Positions 42,141-51,566 of a stretch of 64,000 nucleotides of DNA are shown piece by piece. Origin of the DNA: Ga0077527 sp964531455 (GTDB lineage: Bacteria > Pseudomonadota > Gammaproteobacteria > Burkholderiales > SG8-41); assembly GCA_964531455.1 (NCBI GenBank), contig CAZHFZ010000004.1, positions 34,325-98,324 on the forward strand, in the 5' to 3' direction. Positions within the stretch are counted from its first letter, which is position 1, and the number at the start of each line of letters is the position of its first letter. A model generated the notes under the pieces. It ran no database searches. It was not told where the DNA came from and worked only from the letters and a program-made list of their open reading frames with translations. Made by a program: the position numbers and the translations under genes.

Positions 42141-44303
42141 ATGCTTACCCGTCGCCCGACCGCAGGCCAAATCGCCTGTGCGCTTGCTGCCGCCTTTCTG
42201 TTTGCAGCGCCTGCACAAGCCCGCGTAACAAAAATCGTAATCGACCAGACGGTATCCCCAGCCTTCTGCAAAGGCGACGCCTGTTCGAGTTATGGCGGCG
42301 CAGGCCAGTATGAACAAATTGCCGGACGCGCTTACGGTGAACTGGACCCCAACGATCCGTTGAACAACCTGATACAGGACATTCAACTCGCCAAAGACGC
42401 CGATGGCAAGGTGCGCTACGTCGCTACTTTCGTCATTACCCGCCCGGTGGACATGAGCAAGGCCAGCGGCATGTTGTGGCATGAAGTGCCCAATCGCGGT
42501 CGTCCTGTGCTGCTCTCCACGCAGGAACGCGGATTCGGCGATATCGGCCTCGCCACTGCCTGGCAGGGCGACAACGCCGGCTTCGGTTCAGCATTGGGCA
42601 CCACAGTGCGTGAGACCATGACCGTCGACGGCAATCACTGGTTGCAGTTGCCGATCCCGAAAAATGCCGATGGTTCATCCATTACCGGCGCGGTGTTCGC
42701 GCGCATCATCAACCGCAGCGGCATCAACGCGCAGCCGCTGATCGTGCAAACCAACCCTGTGCCCTACCTGCCGGCGACACTGGACACCAGTAAAGCCACA
42801 CTGGTATCGCGCGACCACGAAACCCTTGATGGCAAAGTCAAAGGAGAAGCGCCGATTGCCGCAAGCGACTGGAAATTCTGCGGCGGCGGCACCTTCGACG
42901 AACCGCTGCCGCTGACCAAACTCCCCGTACAAATCTGCCTGAAGGGCGGATTCAATGCGGCAAAGCTTTATCAGGTGGTCTATACCGCCAGGGATCCGTA
43001 TCCGCTGGGCATCGGATTTGCCGCCTGGCGCGACCTCGGCTCTTTCTTCAAATATGCAAAACAGGACGACGCCGGCACCCCGAATCCGATTGCCGGAAAA
43101 ATCACCCACAGCATTGCCCGCGGTCGCTCGCAATCCGGCAACTACCTGCGCGGCTGGCTGCACCTCGGTTTTAACCAGGTCGAAGATAAACAGATTACAA
43201 CGGCGCGCCAGCTGCACGACGGCATGTGGCCGGTCATCGCCGGACGGCGCATCGCACTCAACTATCGCTGGGCGCAGCCCGATGGCGTGCTGGAGTTGTA
43301 CCAGGCCGGCAGCGAAGGCCCGCAATGGTGGCAACCTTACCCGGATCGCGCCCGCAGCCTGCCGACGCGCAGCATCCAGGATCGCTGCATGGCAAGCAAA
43401 ACCTGCCCGAAAATCATCGAACACTTTGGCGCTGCTGAAATCTGGGCGCTGAAACTCGGCCCGGAATGGGTCGGCACCGATCCGAAAGAAGACATCCCCC
43501 TGCCCGACAACGTGCGCCGCTATTACGTTGCCAGCAGCAGCCATGGCGGTGGACGCGGCGGCTTCAATGCCAGCCTTGCCGAATTCCACCAATCTGCCAA
43601 ACCGGTGCAATGTCCCGGCAACAACTGGGGAACCGGCGTTTTGCCGGCCAATCCGCTGTCGCATGACGAACCGTGGCGGGCCATCACCGTACATTTCCGC
43701 AACTGGGTGATGCTCAACACTGCGCCGCCGCCAAGCCGCTACCCGACCATGCGCGAGGGTCAACTCGTTGCGCCGAATAAAACAGCTATGGGATTCCCGA
43801 CGCTGCCCGGCCTGCGCGCCACCGCACCCGAAGCCGACCTGATCAACCCGCTGCTCGATTACGACTGGGGCCCGCAGTTCGATCCGAATGATGCATCAGG
43901 CATCCCGACCAATGCACCGCCCAAAATCAGGCAGACCCTCAGAATGTTGGTGCCGAAAGTGAACGCCGACGGCAACGAAGTCGGCGGCATCCCGGTCATC
44001 CTGCTTGAGGCGCCGCTGGGCACCTATCTCGGCTGGAACATCACCGCCGGGGGTGCGCGTCCTTTCCATGCAGGCCAGTTGTGCAACTATGCCGGCGGCA
44101 TGGTGCCCTTCGCCAGGACCAAAGCCGAACGTGAAGCAAACAACGATCCGCGCCCCTCACTTGAGGAGCGCTACGGAAACCACGCTGGTTTTGTCGATGC
44201 AGTGCGCAAGGGCACTGAAAAAGTGAAGGCTTCAGGATTCCTGCTTGAGCAGGATGCCGCTGCGCTGATAAAAGCCGCGGAAGCGAGCAACGTACTGAAA
44301 TAA
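42141..44303 (+). CDS. large exported alpha/beta-hydrolase-domain protein
   Basis: A 720-residue secreted protein with a clear signal peptide (IACALAAAFLFAAPAQARV). The whole mature chain resembles the large uncharacterised alpha/beta hydrolase domain family found in soil proteobacteria. The likely nucleophile is Ser in IARGRSQSGNYLRGWLHLGFN, and VASSSHGGGRGGFNA holds a His. Several Cys pairs (FCKGDACSSYGG, DRCMASKTCPK) point to disulfides in the periplasm or outside. Its substrate is unknown. GGAGAG precedes the ATG. Confidence 0.8.
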   Translation: MLTRRPTAGQIACALAAAFLFAAPAQARVTKIVIDQTVSPAFCKGDACSSYGGAGQYEQIAGRAYGELDPNDPLNNLIQDIQLAKDADGKVRYVATFVITRPVDMSKASGMLWHEVPNRGRPVLLSTQERGFGDIGLATAWQGDNAGFGSALGTTVRETMTVDGNHWLQLPIPKNADGSSITGAVFARIINRSGINAQPLIVQTNPVPYLPATLDTSKATLVSRDHETLDGKVKGEAPIAASDWKFCGGGTFDEPLPLTKLPVQICLKGGFNAAKLYQVVYTARDPYPLGIGFAAWRDLGSFFKYAKQDDAGTPNPIAGKITHSIARGRSQSGNYLRGWLHLGFNQVEDKQITTARQLHDGMWPVIAGRRIALNYRWAQPDGVLELYQAGSEGPQWWQPYPDRARSLPTRSIQDRCMASKTCPKIIEHFGAAEIWALKLGPEWVGTDPKEDIPLPDNVRRYYVASSSHGGGRGGFNASLAEFHQSAKPVQCPGNNWGTGVLPANPLSHDEPWRAITVHFRNWVMLNTAPPPSRYPTMREGQLVAPNKTAMGFPTLPGLRATAPEADLINPLLDYDWGPQFDPNDASGIPTNAPPKIRQTLRMLVPKVNADGNEVGGIPVILLEAPLGTYLGWNITAGGARPFHAGQLCNYAGGMVPFARTKAEREANNDPRPSLEERYGNHAGFVDAVRKGTEKVKASGFLLEQDAAALIKAAEASNVLK

Positions 44304-44321
44304 GGGTGCCGGACTGCCGCG

Positions 44322-45002
44322 CTATGGTGACGTCGAATCGAGCCCGCGGATCATCTGGCGCAGCCGTTCGCCGGTGATCAACTCGATGGCGATACGATTT
44401 TTTTCGACGAAGCGGCGCGCCTCGTCGGTGAAAGTGCCCGAGGTCACCACAAAAATTCCCGCCGCGCCTTCCGTTTCGGCGATCCGGCAGAGGTCCCGCA
44501 CGACGGCCACGCCAACGCGCTGCACCCGCCAGTGTTTGCATTGCACGAGATAGCGGTCTTCACCGATGCTGGCGACCAGATCAACGCCGCCCTCCGGCAA
44601 GCGGCCGCTGCGCTGCTCAACGGTAAAACCCTTGCGCCGGAAAAATTCACCGACCAGATTTTCGAACTCACGCCAGGACAGATGCTGCAGCAGGAAACGC
44701 CCGCGCTCCGAGCCCATGTCGCTGTAGTTTTTACGATGCTTGTAATGCAGCCATGCGGAAAGCGCGGCAGCGGCGAGAAACATGACCGGCAACAGGTACT
44801 GACCTGCGGCAGCCAGACCACGCAGTACCGGGACCGCAATGGTCAACGGCGAATCCGCCTGCACGGCTGCGGGCAGCGCATGACTGGCCACACCATACAT
44901 CGCCATCCACGACAGCAACGCAGCGACAACACCCGCCCACCACGGCAACTGTTCGGCGAACTCGACGATATCCTCAACCGGATTGGTTCTGCGACGCGAC
45001 AT
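44322..45002 (-). CDS. membrane-anchored Mrr-type restriction-endonuclease-fold protein
   Basis: A 226-residue protein with two N-terminal membrane helices (WAGVVAALLSWMAMYGVA and GQYLLPVMFLAAAALSAWL) followed by a cytoplasmic Mrr_cat nuclease fold. The fold begins LSWREFENLVGEFFRRKGF and contains GGVDLVASIGEDRYLVQCKHWR, the D...QxK catalytic pair. VRDLCRIAETEGAAGIFVVTSGTFT completes the domain. Such anchored nucleases may degrade incoming or damaged DNA. No methyltransferase gene accompanies it, so it is not a classical restriction pair. Confidence 0.87.
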   Translation of the reverse strand: MSRRRTNPVEDIVEFAEQLPWWAGVVAALLSWMAMYGVASHALPAAVQADSPLTIAVPVLRGLAAAGQYLLPVMFLAAAALSAWLHYKHRKNYSDMGSERGRFLLQHLSWREFENLVGEFFRRKGFTVEQRSGRLPEGGVDLVASIGEDRYLVQCKHWRVQRVGVAVVRDLCRIAETEGAAGIFVVTSGTFTDEARRFVEKNRIAIELITGERLRQMIRGLDSTSP

Positions 45003-45329
45003 GTGACTCCCCTGTCGCGCAATTCTGTCGACAACTCAGCCGGTACACCAGCGTAATACTGCACACTCGCCGAAGTTACCGTTACCCGCGCAAGCTGCCC
45101 GTAACGCGCGCCAATCCGCACTGCGCTGGCTACAGTCATCCGCAGCACCGGCACACACAACTCCGCCGGTCAGTTGCCGGGGAGCCGCCTACGCACGTGC
45201 GACAGGCCGCGTTTCACCCCGGCAGGGCAGGAACCGGGGTGCCGCATAAATATTACTAAGTTATTGTTTTTATTATATATTTTAACCAGTAGCCACTGGC
45301 AAGAACAAAGGCCCGGCAGGCCACGTCCT
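45003..45329. other. intergenic region with one inverted repeat
   Basis: No coding signal is seen. CACCCCGG (45215-45222) and CCGGGGTG (45234-45241) form an 8-bp perfect inverted repeat with an 11-nt loop, followed on the plus strand by a strongly AT-rich stretch to about 45288. It lies downstream of the SOUL gene and upstream of the Mrr-like gene on the minus strand, so it probably holds a 3' hairpin and the Mrr-like promoter. Confidence 0.45.
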
Positions 45330-46019
45330 TCAGGGCGCCACCAACTCCACCATGACTTCATTGCGCCGGAAAAAAGGCAGCGTCCACGGCGGGTTGTAAC
45401 GGGCAAGTTGCACTGCGCCCCGCGACTTCAAGCCACGCTGCTTAACCCACGCCAGCAGTTCATCCGACTTCGTCTGTACCTTGTCAGCGCCGGCGAATCC
45501 GGAAAACACCAGTACGGCAAAACGCTGCCCCGGCACCGCGCGCAGCATCACGGCGGGATTCACCGGCTTCGGCAAGGTCGCGAGTGAATACTGGCTCGGC
45601 ATTACAAAGTGGATGCGCCAGCGCGATGCATTCATCCCGGCGGTCTGCGGTTCTGCCAGCACCGGCGCGGTCATCGCGATTTTTTGCGAAACAGGCTCGG
45701 CGGCCACCGGCGCGGTCATCGCAATTTTCTCGTTTGTTTTGTCACCCGGTTTGCCGCTGACCGCTAGGTTGTTGCCGAAAATGTAATCGGCAATCAGGCG
45801 GAAACCGGCATTCGACGCCGCATCCAGATCGCCTTCGACAAAAGTCTCGGCAACAATGAAAGGCCGGTACTGCCGGATCTCGTAGGGCTCAGCCTTCTCG
45901 ATCAGTTCAAACGCCGGTTCTTCGATGGCCATGGCGGCTCCGCTGTTGAATGCTGCTGCACAAACCGCGAGCGCTGCGAGCCCCCGGACAAAAACGGAAC
46001 CATGCACACGGATTGTCAT
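45330..46019 (-). CDS. SOUL-family haem-binding-like protein, exported
   Basis: A 229-residue SOUL/HBP protein with a signal peptide ending at GAAMAIEEP. The core starts FELIEKAEPYEIRQYRPFIVAET, the typical opening. The KIAMTAPV motif occurs twice, as is usual in this family (EKIAMTAPV, QKIAMTAPV). The family binds haem or other tetrapyrroles in some members, but function in bacteria is unclear. The ATG overlaps the stop of the upstream Bug receptor gene by one base (TGATG), so translation is coupled. ATG 46019 is chosen over an upstream start for that reason and for the signal peptide. Confidence 0.88.
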   Translation of the reverse strand: MTIRVHGSVFVRGLAALAVCAAAFNSGAAMAIEEPAFELIEKAEPYEIRQYRPFIVAETFVEGDLDAASNAGFRLIADYIFGNNLAVSGKPGDKTNEKIAMTAPVAAEPVSQKIAMTAPVLAEPQTAGMNASRWRIHFVMPSQYSLATLPKPVNPAVMLRAVPGQRFAVLVFSGFAGADKVQTKSDELLAWVKQRGLKSRGAVQLARYNPPWTLPFFRRNEVMVELVAP

Positions 46020-46987
46020 CAATTCGCCTTCGCACCGGATGCCGCAACAACCCTGGTCCACTTCTCGATATCGCGCTTGATCACCGCTGTTAACTCCTCG
46101 GGCGTGCTGCCCACAATGTCGCCGCCTTCAGCGGAAATCCGCTTTTTCATGTCGTCGCTGCGCAGCCCTTTGATCAGTTCGCTGTTCAGGCGCGCAATGA
46201 TGTCGGCCGGCGTACCTGCGGGGGCCAGCACGGCATACCAGGTGCTCGCCTCATAGCCGGGCAGTCCGCCTTCGGCAATGGTCGGGATATCCGGCACGGC
46301 CGCCGAACGCGTGGCGGTGCTCACACCCAGCGCCTTAAGCTTTCCGCTTCTGACGTGGGGCAGTGAGGGCGGCAGATTGAGAATGCCCATCGAAATCTCG
46401 CCGGTCATCACCCCGATGGCTGCGGCGGGCGCGCCCTTGAACGGCACATGCAACATGTTGGCCTTGGCCAGCACGCGGAACAGTTCACCCGACAAATGCG
46501 CCGTACTGCCGTTGCCGCCCGAGCCGAAAGTCAGCTCACCCGGCTTTGCTTTGGCCAGCGCCACCAGTTCCTTGACTGACTTAACAGGCAGCGACGGATG
46601 CACGATCAGGATATTCGGCGCCGTCGTCACCAGCGAAATCGGCGCAAAGTCCTTCACTGCGTCATAGGGCAATTTCGGATACAGCGCGGTATTCACCGAA
46701 TGAGAACCGGCACTGCCCATGATCAAGGTATAACCATCGGGCAGCGACCTGGCCACGATCTCGGCGCCAAGACTGCCGCCTGCACCGGGCCGAGGATCCG
46801 TAACCACGGGCTTGCCCAGTGATTCGGTCAGCTTCAGCGCCACCACGCGCGCAATCAGGTCAGGGCCGCTGCCCGGCGCTGACGGCACGACCATGCGAAT
46901 CGGTTTGGTCGGGTAAGACTGTGCAAGAACCGGCGCACCGGCGGACACCACTGCCAACAGCACAGCACTCGAAATTATTGTTTTCAC
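46019..46987 (-). CDS. Bug/TctC-type solute receptor (copy 4)
   Basis: Periplasmic binding protein of 322 residues. The GTG at 46987 has GAGGGGGAT before it and starts a good signal peptide (IISSAVLLAVVSAGAPVLAQ). Landmarks are KPIRMVVPSAPGSGPDLIAR, VVTDPRPGAGGSLGAEIVAR, LTFGSGGNGSTAHLSGEL and LHVPFKGAPAAAIGVMTGEISM. It lies between an enolase-superfamily enzyme and the SOUL gene, in a run of overlapping or near-touching genes. The ligand may be the acid handled by the enolase-superfamily enzyme. Confidence 0.92.
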   Translation of the reverse strand: MKTIISSAVLLAVVSAGAPVLAQSYPTKPIRMVVPSAPGSGPDLIARVVALKLTESLGKPVVTDPRPGAGGSLGAEIVARSLPDGYTLIMGSAGSHSVNTALYPKLPYDAVKDFAPISLVTTAPNILIVHPSLPVKSVKELVALAKAKPGELTFGSGGNGSTAHLSGELFRVLAKANMLHVPFKGAPAAAIGVMTGEISMGILNLPPSLPHVRSGKLKALGVSTATRSAAVPDIPTIAEGGLPGYEASTWYAVLAPAGTPADIIARLNSELIKGLRSDDMKKRISAEGGDIVGSTPEELTAVIKRDIEKWTRVVAASGAKAN

Positions 46988-47030
46988 CGCAATCCCCCTC
47001 TTTTCATTCCTGAATTCATTCCTGAAAAAC

Positions 47031-48200
47031 TCAACCCAGCCGCTCATCCAGATTGGCATTCGCCGGTAACCTTCGATAAGGATGCGCGCGCAACACGGCG
47101 TCATCCAGTTCAACGCCGATGCCCGGAACATCAGGCAGCTCGAAGCACCCATTCACCAGCTTCGGCCGGTAACCGCCGGCCACGTCGTAAAACAACGGAC
47201 TCTCCGCCAGTTGGTGCTCCATTACCAGAAAAGCGGGCGCCACCGCGCAAATCTGCATGCTCGCCAGATTGCACACCGGCCCTGTCGGGTTATGCGGTGC
47301 GAAATGCACACCGCGTTCCGCACAACGGGCCGCAATACGCAGCATCTCGCCATAACCACCGGCATATTTGACGTCCGGCATCACCACATCCAGCAAGCCG
47401 TCATCCACAAAAGGCGCGAAACCGCCCAGCCCGATCTGCCGCTCGGCGCCCGCCAGTTTCATCGCGCTCGCCCGGGCACCGGCATGCAACCTTTGCAACA
47501 ATGCAAAGCTATCTGAATTCTCCGATACCGGACATTCGATCCAGTACAGACGAACCGCCCTCAATTCGTGTAGCAGGCGCTGCGCACCCCGCTCATCAAA
47601 GCGCCAATGACAATCCACCATGATGTCGATGTCGGGCCCCACGGCCTCGCGGATCGCGCGCACCCGCGCAATGCCGGCCTGTGTGCGCCGCAGTTTTTCC
47701 GGTTCATCGCTGTCACCCCAGAACACACCATCGAAGGGCGCAATCTTCAATGCGCCGTATCCTTGCTCAACCGCATGGCGCGCGGCACGGGCAATACCTT
47801 CCGGCGAACGGTCCCGCGCACCGCGATTGATATTGGCGTAGACACGCACCGATTTTCGCGCTGCGACTGCGCTGCCACCCAGCAACTGATACACCGGCAC
47901 GCCCGCCGCCTTTGCACGCAGATCGGTCACCGCCTGTTCAGTCGCACTGATGATGGAACTGGCGATCAGGCCGCCGGGAGAATGCGCATAGACCTTCAAC
48001 AGCGGCAGAAGCTCTGCAACCGTTTTGCCAATCCATTCCTGACGCACGTTCTCTGCAAACGCCACCTGCGCAGGCTCATAACCATTGAGCGATGCTTCAC
48101 CGATGCCGGTCAGGCCGTTTTCCGCAGTCACCCGTACAAAAAACCAGTTGGTCTTTTCCGATACATTGAATACCAGCGCTTCAATTGCGGCAATTCTCAT
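47031..48200 (-). CDS. mandelate racemase/muconate lactonizing enzyme-family protein
   Basis: Enolase-superfamily enzyme of 389 residues that abstracts the proton alpha to a carboxylate. The capping domain is N-terminal. The barrel shows GYGALKIAPFDGVFWGDSD (Lys of the KxK region), DIMVDCHWRFD (first metal Asp), YWIECPVSE (second metal Glu) and the third metal-ligand region VVMPDVKYAGG. HFAPHNPTGPVCNLAS contains the conserved His. Likely a sugar-acid dehydratase or racemase. The ATG at 48200 overlaps the upstream small gene by 4 nt; the Bug receptor follows after 43 nt. Confidence 0.9.
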   Translation of the reverse strand: MRIAAIEALVFNVSEKTNWFFVRVTAENGLTGIGEASLNGYEPAQVAFAENVRQEWIGKTVAELLPLLKVYAHSPGGLIASSIISATEQAVTDLRAKAAGVPVYQLLGGSAVAARKSVRVYANINRGARDRSPEGIARAARHAVEQGYGALKIAPFDGVFWGDSDEPEKLRRTQAGIARVRAIREAVGPDIDIMVDCHWRFDERGAQRLLHELRAVRLYWIECPVSENSDSFALLQRLHAGARASAMKLAGAERQIGLGGFAPFVDDGLLDVVMPDVKYAGGYGEMLRIAARCAERGVHFAPHNPTGPVCNLASMQICAVAPAFLVMEHQLAESPLFYDVAGGYRPKLVNGCFELPDVPGIGVELDDAVLRAHPYRRLPANANLDERLG

Positions 48201-48418
48201 AACCACCCCTGCCTCCATAGCGTTTCATCCAGCAGCTCACGCCAGCGGATACGACGCACTTTTCGGGAATAAACCGCCTCGATATCGACCCACTCAACCG
48301 GAGCCTCGGGCGGCTCCGGCTCAACCACCTTGCTCACCAGAAAATGTTTTTGCCGGGCAAGGGGTTTGACTGCAGTCCATTTCGATAACAGCAGTTTTTT
48401 CGGATGAAGAACCGTCAT
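48197..48418 (-). CDS. small conserved TIGR02450-type protein
   Basis: A 73-residue protein of the TIGR02450 family, function unknown. KKLLLSKWTAVKPLARQKHFLV and the C-terminal RIRWRELLDETLWRQGWL match the family pattern (KLLxSKWTAV...W-R-EL...LWRQGW). The ATG overlaps the end of the NnrU gene by 4 nt, and its own stop overlaps the next start by 4 nt, so it sits inside a translationally coupled run. The longer open frame upstream has no family support. Confidence 0.85.
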   Translation of the reverse strand: MTVLHPKKLLLSKWTAVKPLARQKHFLVSKVVEPEPPEAPVEWVDIEAVYSRKVRRIRWRELLDETLWRQGWL

Positions 48419-48999
48419 CCCCGGACGAACGGCGGCACGCCGATCAGCCACCGATGCAGGCCCGCAACAAACACCACCCAGAGAATCAAACCGGCAAGCA
48501 ACGTTAAACCCGTGCCCAGCTTGCCACCCGGCGGATAAACCGTGCCCATACGGCAGTCGCGTTTGCGCGCTGCGATGAAATCCACCACCGCCCACGCCAG
48601 AAAAGCGCCGAACAGCACCACGTCCGCCAGACGGCCGTTGGCCAGAAGATGGGAAAAAGCCCAAACCTTCACACCAATGATCATCGGATGACCGAGACTC
48701 GCCTTGATGTGATTGCGCGGCACCTTGGCCGCTGCGATCAGTATCAGCGAGATCAGCATCAGCAACCCGGCGATGTGACGGGTGAACACCGGCGGCTCGT
48801 ATAAGACAATACCCTGCTGTCGCGCCTCACCATAGCCCCAGACCAGCAGCACAAACCCCGCTATCGAGATCAGCGAATAAATACCCTTCCACGGGTTCTC
48901 GCCGATGCGCGTGATGGTACGCGTGCGCCAGTCTTCAGCAAAGATGCGCACTGAATGGACACCCAGAAAAACGATCAGCCCTGCAATCAGGTAAATCAT
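48415..48999 (-). CDS. NnrU-family membrane protein
   Basis: A 194-residue inner-membrane protein of the NnrU family, linked in other bacteria to nitrite and nitric-oxide reduction and distantly related to isoprenylcysteine-methyltransferase-like membrane proteins. It has five or six hydrophobic helices. Typical stretches are IYLIAGLIVFLGVHSVRIF at the start and RNHIKASLGHPMIIGVKVWAFSHLLANG with conserved His. No nitrite or NO reductase is in the window, so the link to denitrification is only by family. The start at 48999 fits the first helix. Confidence 0.88.
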   Translation of the reverse strand: MIYLIAGLIVFLGVHSVRIFAEDWRTRTITRIGENPWKGIYSLISIAGFVLLVWGYGEARQQGIVLYEPPVFTRHIAGLLMLISLILIAAAKVPRNHIKASLGHPMIIGVKVWAFSHLLANGRLADVVLFGAFLAWAVVDFIAARKRDCRMGTVYPPGGKLGTGLTLLAGLILWVVFVAGLHRWLIGVPPFVRG

Positions 49000-49157
49000 G
49001 GTCACTCCTGAAAAATTCAGCCCCATTAAATCATGATTCCGCACCCTGTTCTCATGCGGCCGCTGCAGGTTAAGTTAATATAAACGCCATCAAACCATAA
49101 TGGACGGGCAACCCTGTACTGGACAGCGCCTCCCGCCCGGATCACCGGAGAACCCAG

Positions 49158-50363
49158 ATGAACCAGCCTGCCCCGCAATTTGACCCGATCGCTGATGCCC
49201 GTGCGCACTTTCCCGGCACCGAGCGCTGGACCTATCTTGACCTCGGCGGACGCGGCATGCTGTCAAAAGAGGTCCGTGCAGCCATCGACACCCAGCTTGA
49301 TGACCACATGTTCAACGGCGGCAACAAGGACTTCATGTTCCAGCGCACGCGTGAAACCCGCGAACTGTTCGCCAAGCTGATCCACGCTGCGCCAGAGGAC
49401 ATCGCCTATACCAAGAATATTTCAGACGGCCTTAACATGGTGGCGGCCGCCTTTGACTGGAAGCCGGGCGACAACGTCATCGTCTGCGCCGACCTGGAAC
49501 ACCCCAACAACCTCTACCCGTGGCTGAACCAGCAGCGGCGCGGACTGACCGTCAAACTGATCAAACATCGCGACGGACACATGCCGGTCGACGAGATGAT
49601 CGCCGCCATCGACGACAAGACCCGCGTACTCACCGCCTCGACTGTCAGCTTCTCGCCGGGATTTCGCACTGACATCGACCGGCTCGGCCGCGCCTGCCGC
49701 GAGCGCGACGTCCTGTTCCTTGTCGATGCAGCGCAGTCTGCGGGCGTAGTCGACATCGATGTCGTGCAATCGCAGGTGGATGCGTTGTCGGTATCCACAC
49801 AGAAAGGCCTGCTTGCCCTTTACGGCATGGGGTTCCTGTATGTGCGCAAGGAATGGGCCGAGCGCATGCACCCCGCCTACCTCGCGCGTTTCGGCGTCGA
49901 CCTTGGCGATGCCCACGAGTCCGAAGGCGGCGGCACACAATACGCCCTGATGCCCGGCGCGCACCGTTTCGACCTTGGCAATTACAACTATGTCGCGATC
50001 GTCGCTGCGCACGCCGCACTGGGCAACCTGCTGCGCCTGGGCGTCCATAACATCGAAGCACACACCACGCGCCTCGGCCACGCCTTGTCGCGGGGCCTGA
50101 TCGAGCTTGGACTGCCGGTGTGCGGGGGCAATCCCGGCCCGCATATCGCGCATACCGTGACGGTCGGCGATTTCGGTTCCGGCAGCGACAAATACACCAG
50201 CAACGAAACCATCAACGGGCTGTATCAGCACTTTGTCGACAACAAGGTCAAGCTGTCGATGCGGCGCGGCGTGCTGCGGTTTTCATTGCACGTTTACAAC
50301 AACCTCGCCGACGTGGAACGGGTTCTTGAACTCAGCCGCGGCTTTCTGAAACGTGGCGGCTGA
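49158..50363 (+). CDS. class V aminotransferase-fold PLP enzyme (paralogue 1)
   Basis: PLP enzyme of 401 residues in the class V group that includes cysteine desulfurases and isopenicillin-N epimerase-like proteins. The PLP Lys216 is in SVSTQKGLLALYG; Asp190 and Gln193 lie in FLVDAAQSAG and His115 in LEHPNNLY. There is no desulfurase active-site Cys loop that I can see, so an epimerase, lyase or transaminase role is more likely. GGAGAA precedes the ATG. A paralogue lies 2.3 kb downstream on the same strand. Confidence 0.88.
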   Translation: MNQPAPQFDPIADARAHFPGTERWTYLDLGGRGMLSKEVRAAIDTQLDDHMFNGGNKDFMFQRTRETRELFAKLIHAAPEDIAYTKNISDGLNMVAAAFDWKPGDNVIVCADLEHPNNLYPWLNQQRRGLTVKLIKHRDGHMPVDEMIAAIDDKTRVLTASTVSFSPGFRTDIDRLGRACRERDVLFLVDAAQSAGVVDIDVVQSQVDALSVSTQKGLLALYGMGFLYVRKEWAERMHPAYLARFGVDLGDAHESEGGGTQYALMPGAHRFDLGNYNYVAIVAAHAALGNLLRLGVHNIEAHTTRLGHALSRGLIELGLPVCGGNPGPHIAHTVTVGDFGSGSDKYTSNETINGLYQHFVDNKVKLSMRRGVLRFSLHVYNNLADVERVLELSRGFLKRGG

Positions 50364-50372
50364 TTCGGGCAG

Positions 50373-51542
50373 TCAGATTGCAGTCGCGGGCAGTGAAAGC
50401 CCCGCTGCAATCTCCGCAGCGTCGGCGGCCTTCCCCGATCCGTCCCATACCCGCGACGGAATGCAGATCTGCCCCTCGAAGAGCTTGCGGCAGGTACGCA
50501 GCAGACTCGCCTCATCCACCATCACGCCATCCGCCGTTTCCCGCAACCTGACCTGAACGTCAATCACGCCGCCGGGATGCTCAATGCTGACGCAGTCAGG
50601 ATCCGCGACTGAGGTCCTGGCACAATCGTTGGCCACTGTGCCGGTGATCCGGCTTGCCACGGACAATGCCATCGAACCCGTCACCGAATAGGTCGCGTGG
50701 CAATTAAAAGGCACAAAATCCCGTGATGCAATCGTCCCCGCGCCGGCAGGAGAAGCCACCAGCACCGGTTTGGGTACGACCAGGCCACTGCAGTCTCCCA
50801 TGCCCATGCGCTGTCCGGCCTCGACACGCATGCGCTCCAGACGCTGGATCAGCGCACTATCGGCATCCAGTTCAGCTTTTGATTCGTGGCCCGTCCGGCC
50901 CACCGCTTCAGCCGGCACGATCACCATCGGCACCGCGACGTCGATACACGTCACCCTGACGCCATCAATCACCTCGGTCTTGTGACCGGTCGGAAACAGT
51001 TTGCCGGTCTTGCTGCCCACCGAACCCGCGAAATTCTGCCGCACCGGCGCAGCCGTTCCCGGCACTCCGTCAATGGACGCATCACCGTCATAGCTGATCC
51101 CGCCCTCCGGAGTCTGCAGGATGACTTCGATCACGCTGTCGGTATTGATGTTGTAGATGCGGGCCGTGGTCACCGGGTCTTTTGCCGGCACCAGCCCCAT
51201 CTCCAGCGCGAAAGGCCCGACGGCGCTCAGCATATTGCCGCAGTTGGATGAATAATCGACGATATCCGATTCCGGATTGACCTGAATGAACAGGTAATCG
51301 ATATCCGCATCCGGCCGCGCAGACTTCGCCACCACGGCAATCTTGCTGGTCAGCGTTTCGGCGCCGCCGATGCCGTCAACCTGCCGTTTGTGCGGAGAAC
51401 CCATCGCCGCGAGCATCACCCGGTCAAGCACCTCACGCGCTGCGGGCAGATGCCGGGCAAGGATCAGCGGCCCCTTTGAGGTACCGCCACGGTACAGAAA
51501 TGCAGGAATGCGGGTGATCACGTGATCAGCACCGCGCTGCAC
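50373..51542 (-). CDS. PrpF / 4-oxalomesaconate tautomerase-family isomerase
   Basis: Isomerase of the PrpF fold (diaminopimelate-epimerase-like), 389 residues. It begins RIPAFLYRGGTSKGPLIL, the family opening, then SSNCGNMLSAVGPFALE with the first catalytic Cys region and MGDCSGLVVPKPVLV. Relatives isomerise aconitate in the 2-methylcitrate cycle or 4-oxalomesaconate in gallate breakdown. With a Bug receptor 24 nt upstream on the same strand, it may act on an imported tricarboxylate. The start is GTG at 51542; a GTG at 51521 is also possible. Confidence 0.87.
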   Translation of the reverse strand: MQRGADHVITRIPAFLYRGGTSKGPLILARHLPAAREVLDRVMLAAMGSPHKRQVDGIGGAETLTSKIAVVAKSARPDADIDYLFIQVNPESDIVDYSSNCGNMLSAVGPFALEMGLVPAKDPVTTARIYNINTDSVIEVILQTPEGGISYDGDASIDGVPGTAAPVRQNFAGSVGSKTGKLFPTGHKTEVIDGVRVTCIDVAVPMVIVPAEAVGRTGHESKAELDADSALIQRLERMRVEAGQRMGMGDCSGLVVPKPVLVASPAGAGTIASRDFVPFNCHATYSVTGSMALSVASRITGTVANDCARTSVADPDCVSIEHPGGVIDVQVRLRETADGVMVDEASLLRTCRKLFEGQICIPSRVWDGSGKAADAAEIAAGLSLPATAI

Positions 51543-51566
51543 CGCAGTTCAGCACGACATCGGCGC

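Noticed and set aside
45680..45740. Repeated KIAMTAPV segment in the SOUL protein as a recent duplication
   Set aside because: Two such motifs are normal for this family.
51515..51528. Perfect palindrome TGATCACGTGATCA
   Set aside because: It lies in the first codons of the PrpF-like gene and can arise from coding Asp-His-Val-Ile-Thr; a regulatory role is possible but unsupported.
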